DNA of 59,373 bases, taken from the NCBI GenBank assembly GCA_017471925.1, contig JAFURM010000054.1, forward strand, positions 1-59,373. The letters run 5' to 3'. Below, one piece after another: positions 44,421-55,407 of the stretch (position 1 is the stretch's first letter; the number at the start of each line of letters is the position of its first letter). The notes under the pieces are model-generated. The model searched no databases and was not told the origin of the DNA. It saw only the letters and a program-made list of their open reading frames with translations. The translations under genes were made by a program, and so were the position numbers. The DNA is from Bacteroides sp. (GTDB lineage: Bacteria; Bacteroidota; Bacteroidia; Bacteroidales; Bacteroidaceae).

Positions 44421-47312
44421 TCAACAGAACAACTGTCCGCTGGCTTCCGAAACCGACACCTTGTTCAGTGCACAAATTTCTTCGATAGTGGCACCGCTTC
44501 TTTCCAAACCATAGAAGGATGTTTCGTTCAGAAGCACGTATTCCCATTCGCGATTCATGCGACAATCTTCGTCCAGACGATTGATTTTCTTGCACCACTC
44601 CACGGTAGCAAGTTTCTTACGCTGCACGTTCTTGTCCATCACCTTGTCATTGCCTTTCGTCTCGATGATATATACCTTATTATATGTGCACACCATAAAG
44701 TCGGGATGGTAGGAGGCCAAGAGGCCGTCCTCGCGGACATAGAACAAGGAGGCGAAACGATGCTGGCTTTCGTTGATTTTCAAGAAACGCTCCACATCGG
44801 CATCCCTATCGAGGAATTCAGAGAAGGCTTTCTCGAAACCTCCCTTGTTCGAAGGATAGCCCATTCGTTCGTAGATGACTTTCTGCAACTCCATAGAGAA
44901 ACTCTCGCGAATGCGGAGCGTAGGCACAGACGAGAACCAGATTTTTTCTACCACAGCTTCGCTGGTCATCACGTTTTCCTGCATCCGATGAATGGCTACA
45001 CTCATTTCCTTGATAATATGTTGGGTGACAACGGCATTCTTGGAAAGCAGAATCTTCCAGTCGTTGCCATTGAAAGGATTGAATGGCGTGCCAAACAGAC
45101 GGGTACGGATATAGACATCCATGATACGGACAATGTCCATTTGATTGATTTGCAGAGTCGGTAGTTCGCGAGTGGCACGGACACCTACCTTATCCATACG
45201 GGTCGTGATGGTACGGAGCAACTTCATCAAGTATTCGTTGTAGCTGGTGGCCGTAAAGAGGTCGGCTTTCACCTGATACTTGCCGAAAGTGGTTTCCGTG
45301 ATGACGGCTTGCGATACGAAGGTCTCTCCACTCGTGGCCAAGTAGGTACGCAGATGGTCGAGGCTGAAGGCCGTGAAGGGTTGCAGTGAACGGAGGCCTA
45401 TCTGCGACGGCGTGATTTCTTCTTCCGCATCGCGGATGACCATCGGCCAGAACATATCATAATCCTTGTAGTTCTCTTTCAAGCCCACCTTTATCAAGTC
45501 GCCCACTACGGCTGTGCCGCTGTTCAGCTCGCCCTCATCCGTACCAGCCAATCCTTCTGCCATCAGCTCCTTGTAGAACTGGTCGAAAGCGGGATGTTCC
45601 ACGATGGAGAGCATATCAATGTACGACTTGGGTTGTTGCTTCTTTACCAATACATTGTAGCGGTTCTCGTACTTTTCTTCCTGATATTCCGGCTCACGCC
45701 ACATCAGACGAAGACCACGGCCTACTGTCTGTTCCAACAGAATGCTGGCTTGCGACGAACGGAGCGGTACAATGACGCAGATGTTGTTCACATCGAATCC
45801 CTCACGAAGCATCAGTACCGACACGATGACTTTGGGCGAAGCATAGTTGTCCACATTGAACAAGCGCTCCTTTACCCGCATCCATTCGGCATCCTTCAAC
45901 TCCCCTTTGGCGGTACTGTCTATGCGAAGCACATCTTCCTGTGACAGTCCTTCTTCTATCAGGAACTTCTCAACAAAGGGTGTCACCGAAGTATCCTCGC
46001 ACATCACCAGCATCTTGGGATATTTCGTGGCATCAATCTTTACAAAACCTTCTTCCAGGATGCGGAGTTTCGCCAGTCCGGCACGAAGCATCAGGCGTTG
46101 GCCGTCGCTCAGTCCCACTACCTTGCCTCGCTCGTCGCGCACGGCTTTGTAGTCCAGTCCTTCCAGTTCGGTCAGTTCTTGGCGTTTGTCCAAGAGCAAC
46201 GTCTTGACCAATCCCTGCTTCATGGCGGTGGTCAGGTCGAAGTCCACCACAATGTGGGGGAAGTAGTGCTTCACCTTCTTCTTGCCGCTTCCGCTGGTGT
46301 CGTAGGGAGTGGCCGAGAAGTCTATCTGGAAGAAACGGTTGCCCTTGGATTGGGCGATGTAGTTCAAGCCCCGCTGCCACTCCACCTCTTTCACTTCACC
46401 AGCCACCTTGTTTTCATGGATGTGGTGGGCCTCATCGTTGATGACCATCAGGTCCTCCATCTCTGCCAAATACTCCAACTCATTGCCACGCAGGTACTGA
46501 CGGTCGAGGGTATAGAGGGCATTGCCTGCACTGACACCCGGACGGAGCGGCAGGATGTCTTCGATGATGGCGGGCGGTGTGTCTTCGTATTCTTCCTGCA
46601 TCTCTTCCTCTTCGTAACCGAGGAAAAGGTGCCAGTTGGTCAGGCCGATGAAACCGTCGCCGGTTATCTTCCGCCCGATGCCGTCTTCCTTGCTCACCAC
46701 ATTGTTTTGAATGAAACCGAATACCTCGTCCCGATATTGGGGCGGGATGAAGAGGTCTTGGTTGCGATAGAAGTCGTTCGTTTCGGGATTGCGCTCGTTG
46801 CTTCCCGGCTTCAAGCGGCCGAGGTAGGCATCCAGCAGACGGTCGTACACCACCAAGCCCGGTGCTACGATGAGGAAGTTCTTGGTGTAGCGTCCGCTCC
46901 GCTCTTCTTCGTAGCGGGCGTTCAGCACTTGCCACAACAGCAGGGCGTGCATCACCCAGGTCTTTCCCGTGCCGGTGGCCATCTTCACGGCATACTTCGG
47001 CAGGTTGTACTTCTCCTTGCAGAAGGCTTCCATGTCGGCTTCTGCCATCAGGTCGGGGGCTGCCTTTTCGTAGATTTCACTCACGCTGTTTATCTTCAGC
47101 ACTTCGTGCAGATAGATAATGTTGAGGATGCTCTGCCGCTGACCTTGGTGGAAGTTGAAGCGGCGTTCGTTCATATAGGCTTCCGTAAACCAGTAGCGGA
47201 GCAGGTCGGCGGTAGTGGGAGTCACGGCCTCCAGCATTGAGCCATCGGCAAAGGCTTCATTCACTTGCTCGCTCAGTCGGGCGGCCAATTCAAGGGATAT
47301 ATCAGTTCTCAT
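44421..47312 (-). CDS. Type III restriction enzyme, Res subunit
   Basis: Res is the ATP-driven translocase and nuclease of a Type III system and needs Mod for site recognition. Walker A is MATGTGKTW (about 111-119), the DEAD-type box is INDEAHHIHEN, and motif VI is near the QTVGRGLRLMWRE segment. The C-terminal part carries a nuclease-like region with PDFMVCTYNKVYIIETKG, a PD...ExK signature. At 963 residues it is full length with no visible lesions. Its start is 16 bases after the Mod stop. Confidence 0.93.
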   Translation of the reverse strand: MRTDISLELAARLSEQVNEAFADGSMLEAVTPTTADLLRYWFTEAYMNERRFNFHQGQRQSILNIIYLHEVLKINSVSEIYEKAAPDLMAEADMEAFCKEKYNLPKYAVKMATGTGKTWVMHALLLWQVLNARYEEERSGRYTKNFLIVAPGLVVYDRLLDAYLGRLKPGSNERNPETNDFYRNQDLFIPPQYRDEVFGFIQNNVVSKEDGIGRKITGDGFIGLTNWHLFLGYEEEEMQEEYEDTPPAIIEDILPLRPGVSAGNALYTLDRQYLRGNELEYLAEMEDLMVINDEAHHIHENKVAGEVKEVEWQRGLNYIAQSKGNRFFQIDFSATPYDTSGSGKKKVKHYFPHIVVDFDLTTAMKQGLVKTLLLDKRQELTELEGLDYKAVRDERGKVVGLSDGQRLMLRAGLAKLRILEEGFVKIDATKYPKMLVMCEDTSVTPFVEKFLIEEGLSQEDVLRIDSTAKGELKDAEWMRVKERLFNVDNYASPKVIVSVLMLREGFDVNNICVIVPLRSSQASILLEQTVGRGLRLMWREPEYQEEKYENRYNVLVKKQQPKSYIDMLSIVEHPAFDQFYKELMAEGLAGTDEGELNSGTAVVGDLIKVGLKENYKDYDMFWPMVIRDAEEEITPSQIGLRSLQPFTAFSLDHLRTYLATSGETFVSQAVITETTFGKYQVKADLFTATSYNEYLMKLLRTITTRMDKVGVRATRELPTLQINQMDIVRIMDVYIRTRLFGTPFNPFNGNDWKILLSKNAVVTQHIIKEMSVAIHRMQENVMTSEAVVEKIWFSSVPTLRIRESFSMELQKVIYERMGYPSNKGGFEKAFSEFLDRDADVERFLKINESQHRFASLFYVREDGLLASYHPDFMVCTYNKVYIIETKGNDKVMDKNVQRKKLATVEWCKKINRLDEDCRMNREWEYVLLNETSFYGLERSGATIEEICALNKVSVSEASGQLFC

Positions 47313-47328
47313 AAATCCGTGCCTAAAA

Positions 47329-49233
47329 TTATACAGTTTCTACTATCATACTTTCAAATCCGAACACATCCACCGCCTTTACACATACTGTGCGGCCTGC
47401 TTTGCGAGGCACGCGCAGCACGGCTGTGTAGATGCAGTGCAGCGGGTCGCTGTCGTTCTCGGTGTTCTCCCGATAGTCCTGCCACTGGCTGCGGAAGGTC
47501 ACGCCGTCGTAATCGGGGTCGATGCTCCAATATTCTATCAGTGCTAATGGGTCTTTGTCCATCACTTGCTGAAGTTTCTCCTTGTCTTTGTCGTCGAGGG
47601 GAATGTTGTCGGGCGAGAGGAGGACGTAGTTTTCCAGTTCCACGACGAGGTTGTCTTCCATCTGCGTAAGGGGGATGAACTTGATGGGGCGGCACATCAG
47701 GTATTGCAGGGTACTGAAGCGTACCGAGCCTTCGCGCATCAGTTTGTCGTAGCCCTTCTTGCTGAGTTTGTCGAGCAAATCGGGCGGAATGACGAGTACA
47801 TCCACATCGTCCTTGTATTGCATGATGGCTTCGCTCACATCGAAGGCAAAGTTCCAACCAAGCACCACCACCTTGTTCCAGCCACCACCCAGCAGGGCAT
47901 TCTTGGCTTCGGCGGCACGGCGGATGGTGGCCTTGCCGGTTAGTTTGTTTGGGCTGTCTACCAAGACCAGCGTGCGCAATGCCTTTACTTGCCCCCAGTT
48001 GCGGTCGTTTAGCTGTTCTTCGGTAAAGGGGATGGCACCGTAGAGCTGCATCACTATCTGACTGAGGTCGCCCACTCGCTTGTAGAGCTTGTTACTGCCG
48101 AACACTTCTTTCTGATAGTCGCCAATGGCTTGATAGAGGAAAGGATTCACCTCTTGGTCGATAAACCGCTTGCGCATCACAAGGGTGGCGGGCTTGCCTA
48201 TGTCGGTCGTTATCCAGCGACGACCCAAGCGTTCGGCCACGGCAGCGGTAGTGCCGCTTCCACCGAAGAAGTCGCAGACGAGGTCGCCTTCGTTACTGCT
48301 GGCTTTGATGATGCGTTCGAGAAGGGCTTCGGGCTTTTGGGTTGAATAATCAACATTCTCCCGTGCATTTTTCATAACTATAGGAATGTCTAATATATCA
48401 TCAATCCATACGTCCTCTATTGGTTTACCTTCTTTCATGTAAGTTTTATATTCTTTTCCATCTCTGTATGTGATTTTGTATCTACCAAATTCATCTTCAT
48501 GATCAAATCTATTTATCGTCCCTTGTGAATATGGCACATACACAGGAGAAAAGGTTACTATATCAGACTTACTATATCTAAATATAACATCATGTTTCCT
48601 TGCAAAATCATATTTAGGCTGTAAGGAACCTGTATATTTCCAAATAATTTCATTCCTAAAATTCTCTTTCCCAAAGATGTCATCTAACAAAATCTTGACA
48701 TAATGACCAATATGCCAATCTATATGCAAATACAGAGTTCCTTTGTTAGACAATAGTTCCCTCATCAATACTAATCTTGGATACATCATTTTTAAATATG
48801 AGACACTACCTTCCTTCCAAGTATCGGCATAGGCAAACTGCTCGATAACCGTAGGCTTCTGCTCAATGTCTACTCCCGGCAGATTGATTTTTGTTCGATA
48901 ATCCGCCTTGCTATCAAACGGTGGGTCGATGTAGATAAGGTCTACTTTGCTACGAAGTGAGGGGAGACCTGTGGCGGGGGCGCCTGCCAAGAGTGCCTGC
49001 ATGGCCAAGAGGTTGTCGCCATATACCAAGCGGTTCATCCATTGGCCGTCGGTATGGTTTAGTTCGCCAGTTTTCCCTTTCCATAGTCCGGAGATATCCT
49101 TTGAGGGAAGAACCAATTCGTTGGTTTGCAACCCGATGTGTGTGCCACTACCCAAGCGTTCAAGGATACGCTGGGCTTCACGCCTGCCCTCGTCCACAAT
49201 CTTGGGCAGTTCATAGATTAGAGATTTAGCCAT
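47329..49233 (-). CDS. Type III DNA methyltransferase, Mod subunit
   Basis: Mod recognises the target and methylates adenine N6 on one strand, protecting the host and guiding Res. The beta-class order is visible: catalytic motif [16 protein letters not shown] (DPPF at 103-106) comes before the AdoMet motif [17 protein letters not shown] (about residue 315). The region between about 210 and 290, likely near the target-recognition domain, is encoded by clearly AT-richer DNA (48380-48800), a sign of domain exchange common in Mod genes. No simple repeat tract for phase variation is seen. Confidence 0.93.
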   Translation of the reverse strand: MAKSLIYELPKIVDEGRREAQRILERLGSGTHIGLQTNELVLPSKDISGLWKGKTGELNHTDGQWMNRLVYGDNLLAMQALLAGAPATGLPSLRSKVDLIYIDPPFDSKADYRTKINLPGVDIEQKPTVIEQFAYADTWKEGSVSYLKMMYPRLVLMRELLSNKGTLYLHIDWHIGHYVKILLDDIFGKENFRNEIIWKYTGSLQPKYDFARKHDVIFRYSKSDIVTFSPVYVPYSQGTINRFDHEDEFGRYKITYRDGKEYKTYMKEGKPIEDVWIDDILDIPIVMKNARENVDYSTQKPEALLERIIKASSNEGDLVCDFFGGSGTTAAVAERLGRRWITTDIGKPATLVMRKRFIDQEVNPFLYQAIGDYQKEVFGSNKLYKRVGDLSQIVMQLYGAIPFTEEQLNDRNWGQVKALRTLVLVDSPNKLTGKATIRRAAEAKNALLGGGWNKVVVLGWNFAFDVSEAIMQYKDDVDVLVIPPDLLDKLSKKGYDKLMREGSVRFSTLQYLMCRPIKFIPLTQMEDNLVVELENYVLLSPDNIPLDDKDKEKLQQVMDKDPLALIEYWSIDPDYDGVTFRSQWQDYRENTENDSDPLHCIYTAVLRVPRKAGRTVCVKAVDVFGFESMIVETV

Positions 49234-49301
49234 AGTGCTATTGTTCTTTGCAGCATTGGCTACCTCCCTATATTCGGTTTCGGCAATTCACAATCGGGCA
49301 C

Positions 49302-49330
49302 AAAAAAACGCGAGCGGTAAACTTGCTCAC
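49302..49330 (-). terminator. Terminator of the structured RNA
   Basis: GTGAGC pairs with GCTCGC around an eight-base loop on the minus strand and is followed by GTTTTTTT. Confidence 0.75.
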
Positions 49331-49535
49331 GTTGTGGCCCTGAGAACTGCCAAAATAAGAAGACAAGTCACGCCCGCGCCATATATAGCGCAGACATTCA
49401 CGACTTGTTCACATTCTTATTTTCTCTTATTGAAATTTCTCAGGTTTCAACGTGAATAGAACAAATAGCAAATGCTATGTTAATAAATCCAATAAACTTG
49501 CAGCCTACATAGCGATGTCGCTGCATCTTCGGCTA
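49302..49535 (-). ncRNA. Structured RNA upstream of the Type III operon, about 234 nt
   Basis: A promoter (49542-49572) and an intrinsic terminator (49302-49330) bracket a highly structured stretch. Long-range pairs CAACGTG/CACGTTG, TTCTCAGG/CCCTGAGAA, AATAAGAA/TTCTTATT and GACTTGT/ACAAGTC stack into one extended arm capped by GCGC/GCGC; smaller hairpins (ATAGCA/TGCTAT) lie near the 5' end. No coding frame fits. It may be an independent RNA or a leader and attenuator of the mod-res operon, which starts 69 bases beyond. I cannot assign a known family; a Bacteroidales RNA motif is possible. Confidence 0.7.
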
Positions 49536-49541
49536 CGAGGG

Positions 49542-49572
49542 CAAAGATAGAGGAAAGTTTTGGGATTCCAAT
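49542..49572 (-). promoter_or_regulatory. Promoter of the structured RNA
   Basis: On the minus strand ATTG (49569-49572), 19 bases and TATCTTTG (49542-49549) fit the Bacteroides consensus. Confidence 0.7.
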
Positions 49573-49765
49573 CAGAAAAACGGGAATAATTTCCATGGTC
49601 TGATGGTCTGCTTGCAAGATTCTTCGGATTCCTTCAAAAAAACGATGAGTAATCTGCAAATAACCTTTGAAAGGTGAATTTGGGCCAATGATTTGATTTG
49701 TGACGTGCCTTCATCTTGTTTAGAGCATAGCTCCATCAAGGATAGACTCTGTCCGCCATATAGTT

Positions 49766-49839
49766 TTTCTTGCTTTTCTCAAGCAAGAAATAAGAGTACG
49801 GGCATGTTTTATGCAATAATCACGCTGTATTGCATAAAA
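49766..49839. repeat. Two adjacent hairpins upstream of the DUF4143 ATPase gene
   Basis: TTTCTTGC/GCAAGAAA (49766-49790) and TTTTATGCAATA/TATTGCATAAAA (49807-49839) are exact inverted repeats in an otherwise gene-free stretch. They lie 80-150 bases before the ATPase start. Between 49573 and 49766 I see no other feature. Confidence 0.7.
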
Positions 49840-49916
49840 TACCGCCTTTTTTGTGCAGTAAGCTTTGTGAATTGAAGAAAAACCAGTAATATTGCACATG
49901 AATAACAAGATATAAG

Positions 49917-51161
49917 ATGAAAACAATCATTCTAAATCAACGTAAAGAGCGTGATGAACTGATGTCGCGTCCTTATTTGATACGTAGAAGCAATCAAGAT
50001 ACAGGCTTGTTGCTGAGTAGTCATCTGATAAAACTGATAACAGGTCCTCGCAGGGTGGGTAAATCTACACAAGCTTTATTGATGCTTAGAGATAAGAATT
50101 TCGCCTACTTGAACTTCGACAATCATTCGTTGTTGGAAGCTTGGGATGCGGATCTTGTTATGCGTATGCTGGATGATGTCTATCCCGGCTATGAATATAT
50201 ATTGCTGGATGAAGTTCAGAATCTTGATGCGTGGGATTTATGGGTCAGTGAGCTTTACAGAAAAGGAAAGAATTTAGTCATAACAGGTAGTAATGCCAAA
50301 ATGCTCAGCAGTGAAATGGCTACAGTACTGACTGGCAAGTATCTTCAAGTGGAAATGCTTCCATTCAGTCTTGAGGAGTTTTTTGATTGGAATAAACTGG
50401 ATCTTCACATGCTGAAGCCGGAAGAACAAACAGCTTCATTAGTATTGACTGATGACTATCTTAGGAATGGTGGCTACCCGGAAGTTGTTGCTTCACGTCA
50501 GTTGACTCGAAGTTATCTCGATACATTGTTTGATTCTATTATATGGAAAGACGTGGCTAAACGTCATAATGTCCGTAATGTGTCAGATTTGAATAATCTG
50601 GCCATGTATCTCGTTTCTAACTTCTGCAATCCTTTAAGTGCAAATGAACTGACTACAGAACTGGGCTTCTCAAGCGTTAATACTACCAAGAAATATATGG
50701 ATTACTTGCATGAACCATATCTTTTCTATTATCTGTCACGTTACAACAATAAACTCAAGTTGATGAAGAAAGCTCCTCGAAAAGTATATGTGGTTGACAA
50801 CGGCTTTGTTGCATCCAAGGCATTCTCTTTGAGTGACAATCTTGGCGGATTGCTTGAAAATCAGGTGTTCATTGAACTGATACGCAGAGGTTACGATGTT
50901 GAAAAGACCGTGTTCTATTATCGTTCACGAAACGATAAGGAGGTTGATTTCGTCCTTCGCAAAGGAGCACATATAGAACGCTTGGTACAAGCTTGCTATG
51001 ATATGGGCAGTCCTAAAACCGAGAAACGTGAAGTGGATAGCATCATTGAATGTGCAGGAGAATTAAAATGCAGCGACCTTGTCATCGTGACTTATAATGA
51101 TAAGCGCACGATAGAAAAAGACGGCTATGTAATTGATGTAGTGCCCATCTCAGAGTTTTAG
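49917..51161 (+). CDS. AAA+ ATPase with DUF4143 (AAA_14 family)
   Basis: The 414-residue protein is a member of the AAA_14/DUF4143 family, frequent in Bacteroides and of unknown role. Walker A GPRRVGKST is at 43-51, Walker B LLDEVQNL follows near residue 100, and sensor-like ITGSNAKML near 125. The C-terminal DUF4143 domain (about 205-370) has a winged helix and the end signature YYRSRNDKEVDFVL, like a degenerate nuclease fold. It is monocistronic, AT-rich, and sits at the right edge of the accessory island. Confidence 0.9.
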   Translation: MKTIILNQRKERDELMSRPYLIRRSNQDTGLLLSSHLIKLITGPRRVGKSTQALLMLRDKNFAYLNFDNHSLLEAWDADLVMRMLDDVYPGYEYILLDEVQNLDAWDLWVSELYRKGKNLVITGSNAKMLSSEMATVLTGKYLQVEMLPFSLEEFFDWNKLDLHMLKPEEQTASLVLTDDYLRNGGYPEVVASRQLTRSYLDTLFDSIIWKDVAKRHNVRNVSDLNNLAMYLVSNFCNPLSANELTTELGFSSVNTTKKYMDYLHEPYLFYYLSRYNNKLKLMKKAPRKVYVVDNGFVASKAFSLSDNLGGLLENQVFIELIRRGYDVEKTVFYYRSRNDKEVDFVLRKGAHIERLVQACYDMGSPKTEKREVDSIIECAGELKCSDLVIVTYNDKRTIEKDGYVIDVVPISEF

Positions 51162-51182
51162 CACACATGGATATCCTATTGC

Positions 51183-51237
51183 GTATAACGTGTTGCCTGA
51201 TGTCTGTATAACGCATTGCCTGATGCGTGTATAGAGG
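51183..51237. repeat. Tandem 23-bp repeat, second locus
   Basis: Units begin with GTATA at 51183, 51206 and 51229 (the last is partial) and share the word TTGCCTGATG. The period is 23 bases, as in the array at 22613-22700, with which they share GTATA..GCATTGCC. It lies between the convergent ends of the DUF4143 ATPase and yjbQ-like genes. Confidence 0.7.
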
Positions 51238-51244
51238 TTAAGGC

Positions 51245-51655
51245 TCAGCTGATGATGGTGGCCACCACGCGTCGTCCGCCGCCACGGTTGCGGAATTCAC
51301 AGAGGTAGATGCCTTGCCAGATGCCCATGTTCAGACGACCGTTGCTGATGGGGATGCTGAGACTGTTGCCTACCAGGGTCGCTTTGGCATGGGCAGGCAT
51401 GTCGTCGTCGCCTTCGCAGGTGTGGTTGTAGTAGGGCTCGCGCTCCTTTACAAGACGGTCGAATATGGCACCCATGTCGGTCTGTACGTCAGGGTCGGCA
51501 TTCTCGTTGATGCTCAGGCCGGCCGAGGTGTGCTTGATGAAGAGGTGCAGTAGCCCTTGCCGGGGCAGGGGAGGCAGTTGGCGTATAACCTCTTCGGTGA
51601 TGAGATGGAAGCCACGGCGGCGTGGCGTCAGGGTAAATTCTGTTTGTTCTACCAT
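51245..51655 (-). CDS. YjbQ/UPF0047 family protein
   Basis: This 136-residue protein belongs to the YjbQ family, linked in other bacteria to a weak thiamine-phosphate synthase activity. It has the family's core HTSAGLSINENADPDVQTDM and the later NHTCEGDDDMPAHAKA, which place conserved His, Glu and Asp around the active site, and the final strand with GIYLCEFR. Length is typical. It is convergent with the ATPase gene and divergent from the PepSY-like gene. Its true physiological role is unsettled. Confidence 0.92.
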   Translation of the reverse strand: MVEQTEFTLTPRRRGFHLITEEVIRQLPPLPRQGLLHLFIKHTSAGLSINENADPDVQTDMGAIFDRLVKEREPYYNHTCEGDDDMPAHAKATLVGNSLSIPISNGRLNMGIWQGIYLCEFRNRGGGRRVVATIIS

Positions 51656-51695
51656 ACGTTTTTCTCTATGTGTGGGGGTGTTTTTGCTGTTGCGG

Positions 51696-51703
51696 CAAAG
51701 ATA
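51696..51703 (-). promoter_or_regulatory. -7 box of the yjbQ-like gene
   Basis: TATCTTTG on the minus strand lies about 40 bases before the start at 51655. No exact -33 box is seen. Confidence 0.5.
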
Positions 51704-51769
51704 GCCATTTCTTTGCTTTCAAACAAAAAAGGCCGCCTTCTTGTTTCTGGAGGAAATGATTATGGACAG

Positions 51770-52255
51770 ATGAGAATGATGACGAAAGTTTTTCTGGCCG
51801 GCTGCATGCTGCTCTCCTCGCTGTGGCTTCGTGCCGGATGGGCTCCTGACAGTGTGCAGGTGGCTCTGAAGCAACTGTGTCCTGCCGCTACCGAGGTTTC
51901 CTGGACACGCAGTTATGAGTATTATGTGGCCCACTTCGTGCAGAATGGTTTCGGCATGAAGGCTTGGTTTGAGGCCGATGGCTCATGGGCCATGAAGCAG
52001 ACGGATTGGGAGACGATGGATCAGGCTCCTACGGCGGTGTTCAATGCCTATACGATGAGTGACTATGCCATGGGCGATGTGCAGGACGTAGTGTTGGTGC
52101 AGTTCCCCCGCTGGCAGGCTATTGTGGCGGTCATCGTGGGTATGCCCAACGAACAGGTGCGCTACCTCTTGCTTTACACGCCTGACGGGCGACTGCTCAA
52201 TGCACGCAATGTCACCGGGCTTTATGATGTGCTCGGGGCGCCGACTTTCCTTTAG
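51770..52255 (+). CDS. PepSY-like (DUF2874) secreted protein
   Basis: The 161-residue product has a signal peptide (MTKVFLAGCMLLSSLWLRAG) and PepSY-like strands: PAATEVSWTRSYEYYVAHF and AWFEADGSWAMKQTDWET match the family's V-x-W...Y-x-V-x-F and W-F-D-x-x-G-x-W patterns. The start at 51770 is chosen because the upstream codons are antisense to the yjbQ-like gene; ATGs at 51776 and 51779 are alternatives. Function is unknown. It stands alone, and a 26-bp gap separates it from the convergent channel gene. Confidence 0.75.
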   Translation: MRMMTKVFLAGCMLLSSLWLRAGWAPDSVQVALKQLCPAATEVSWTRSYEYYVAHFVQNGFGMKAWFEADGSWAMKQTDWETMDQAPTAVFNAYTMSDYAMGDVQDVVLVQFPRWQAIVAVIVGMPNEQVRYLLLYTPDGRLLNARNVTGLYDVLGAPTFL

Positions 52256-52280
52256 GAGGGGTGTTGGGAGGTCGTTTCTT

Positions 52281-53648
<1,368 letters not shown>

Positions 53649-53697
53649 TGCTGTTACTTAGGTTAGTGACGTTTAAGCAACGCAAAGATAGGCTTTT

Positions 53698-54196
53698 TAG
53701 TTGAGTTGGCCAACGGCTTTCTGATAAGCGATGTAATTCAGATAGAGCCGGAAGCCGGCTTCCACCTTCTCTTCATAGGCTTGCTGCCACAACAGTTGGG
53801 CCTCCAAATGGTCGCTGAGGGTCTCCAGACCGGCAACATCTCGCTGCGACTGAGTTTCACCTGTTGGCGTGCCAGGGCCGATTGTTTCTCCAGTATGCCA
53901 TACTCGGGACGGGCTGTGATGTCCGATGTCTGCATCTGGATATCCTCGGGTACTTCGGGCAGTGTGCCCTCTACGGCTATCTCCGTTGTCAGCGGACGTC
54001 CGATGTAGTGGCAGAGGTTCATGGAGGCCAGGCGCAGGGCATTCTCTGTCCGGCGGATGGAGAGCTCGCTCTCGTTGAGTCTCACCTATACCTTCAGTAC
54101 GTCATTCTTGGCGGTCAGCCCATGACGGCGGCCGTTTTCCACATCGCGCATCAGGGACATCAGTAGGGCATGGTACTTCTCGGCCACCTGTTTCCC
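53698..54196 (-). pseudogene. TolC-type outer-membrane factor, decayed
   Basis: Pieces of an OEP channel remain: KQVAEKYHALLMSLMRDVEN, then a TAG at 54085-54087, VRLNESELSIRRTENALRLA, and, after a shift near 53850, LEAQLLWQQAYEEKVEAGF to a stop at 53698. The N-terminal half is missing, because the left end is fused to the RND transporter fragment, and part of the middle is also deleted. Confidence 0.8.
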
Positions 54197-54426
54197 AGGT
54201 TGCCCATCAGGCGTATGCTCTTCTCCAGTGGGTCGGTCACTTCCAGTTCCACCTGATGAGCCGAGGCACCGGGATAGGTGGTGACCACCATTGCCAGTTT
54301 CACTTTCACTTCGGGGTCTTCCAACTTGCTCATCTGGTAGCATGAGAGGATGCCGCCCACCGTCAGCACGGTGATGAGGAAGTAGATGAGGTTGCGGTTA
54401 TGGAAGGCCCATTTGCTGATGTCCAT
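54196..54426 (-). pseudogene. RND transporter (AcrB-like), N-terminal stub
   Basis: The first 77 or so residues of an RND pump survive: MDISKWAFHNRNLIYFLITV (first membrane helix), then PGASAHQVELEVTDPLEKSI. At about 54196 the sequence jumps into the tolC-like remnant, so some thousand codons were removed by one deletion. Confidence 0.85.
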
Positions 54427-54451
54427 AAGACTCGTCTTTTAGGGTAACACG

Positions 54452-55374
54452 TTATAGCAGATTGCCGACATTGGTTGCCGAGGGGGCGGGCAGGGGCTTC
54501 ACACTTTCCCCCTCCTTCAGGTGGTGTACTCCCGAAGCCACCACCACGTCGCCGGGCTTCAGCACGGGCGAGGTGACGAGCATCCGTCCGTCACTTAAGG
54601 GGCGGATAATTTTTACCCTGCCTGAAAAAACTTTTTTCTCTACGGGCGAGAAAATAAAGAGAGACGTCTGCCCCTTTTCGTGCAGGATGGCACTTGCCGG
54701 CACACTCAGTTGCTGTTCGCCCTCGGTGTTGCAAAGGATGCTGACCATGGTGTTCATGCCGGGCGAGGGCAGGGGAGCATCGGCGGCTTCCAGTCGCAGC
54801 CGCATGGTGTAGAGTTGGTTGGCATTGGCCTTGGGAGTGAGGCTGACGGGTGTCAGGGGATAGGTGCGTCCGGGATAGAGGTCGAAGGTGCAGTGGTAAC
54901 TCCCGAAGCTGTTGCGGCGCACATACTCCGCTGCAGGCAGACTGATTTCCACCTCGGGCGTGCCGCTTCCCACGAAACTGATGACCGGCATGCCGGCTCC
55001 ACTGTCTCGTGGGCATCAAAAAGATGCTTCTGCACACTGCCGTCAAAGGGGGCATACAGCTGTGTGTAGGCCAGTTGGTCCTGATGGTGCCGATACTTGG
55101 CACTGATTTGCTGCAGGCCATAGACAGCCTTGTCGTAGTTGCTGGCCGTCGTGCTGCTGTCGCGATAGAGGGCCATGATGCGTTCGGCATCCGCCTTCAC
55201 CTGATGATATTCGGCCTCGGTGGCCTCCAGTTGCACCTGATAGTCCGTAGGCTCAAGGCGTGCCAGCAGGTCGCCCTTCTTCACCCGTGCTCCCTCCTGT
55301 GCATAGAAGCGGTCAATAGTACCGCTGACACGGAAGGCCAGGTTGATGTCCTCGGCCGCCTTCACCCTGTTCAT
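54452..55374 (-). pseudogene. RND periplasmic adaptor (AcrA-like), frameshifted
   Basis: The first frame runs from 55374 (FRVSGTIDRFYAQEGARVKK, a lipoyl half) to DAHETVE; near 54998 one base is missing and the protein continues in another frame as GMPVISFVGSGTPEVEISLP to the stop at 54452. The N-terminal signal peptide and roughly 30-40 residues are also absent, although a TAATTTTG -7 box (55408-55415) remains upstream. It was the first gene of an adaptor-pump-channel operon. Confidence 0.85.
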
Positions 55375-55407
55375 ACGCAGTTTGGAATATAATCAAGTTT
55401 TCGGACG

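Noticed and set aside
48947-49229. Plus-strand ORFs over the 5' end of mod
   Set aside because: They are shadows of the methyltransferase frame.
49720-49926. A 68-codon minus-strand ORF upstream of the DUF4143 ATPase
   Set aside because: It consists largely of the two hairpin repeats and has no family match that I can name.
51557-51769. N-terminal extension of the PepSY-like protein
   Set aside because: It is antisense to the yjbQ-like gene and would hide the signal peptide that starts at 51770.
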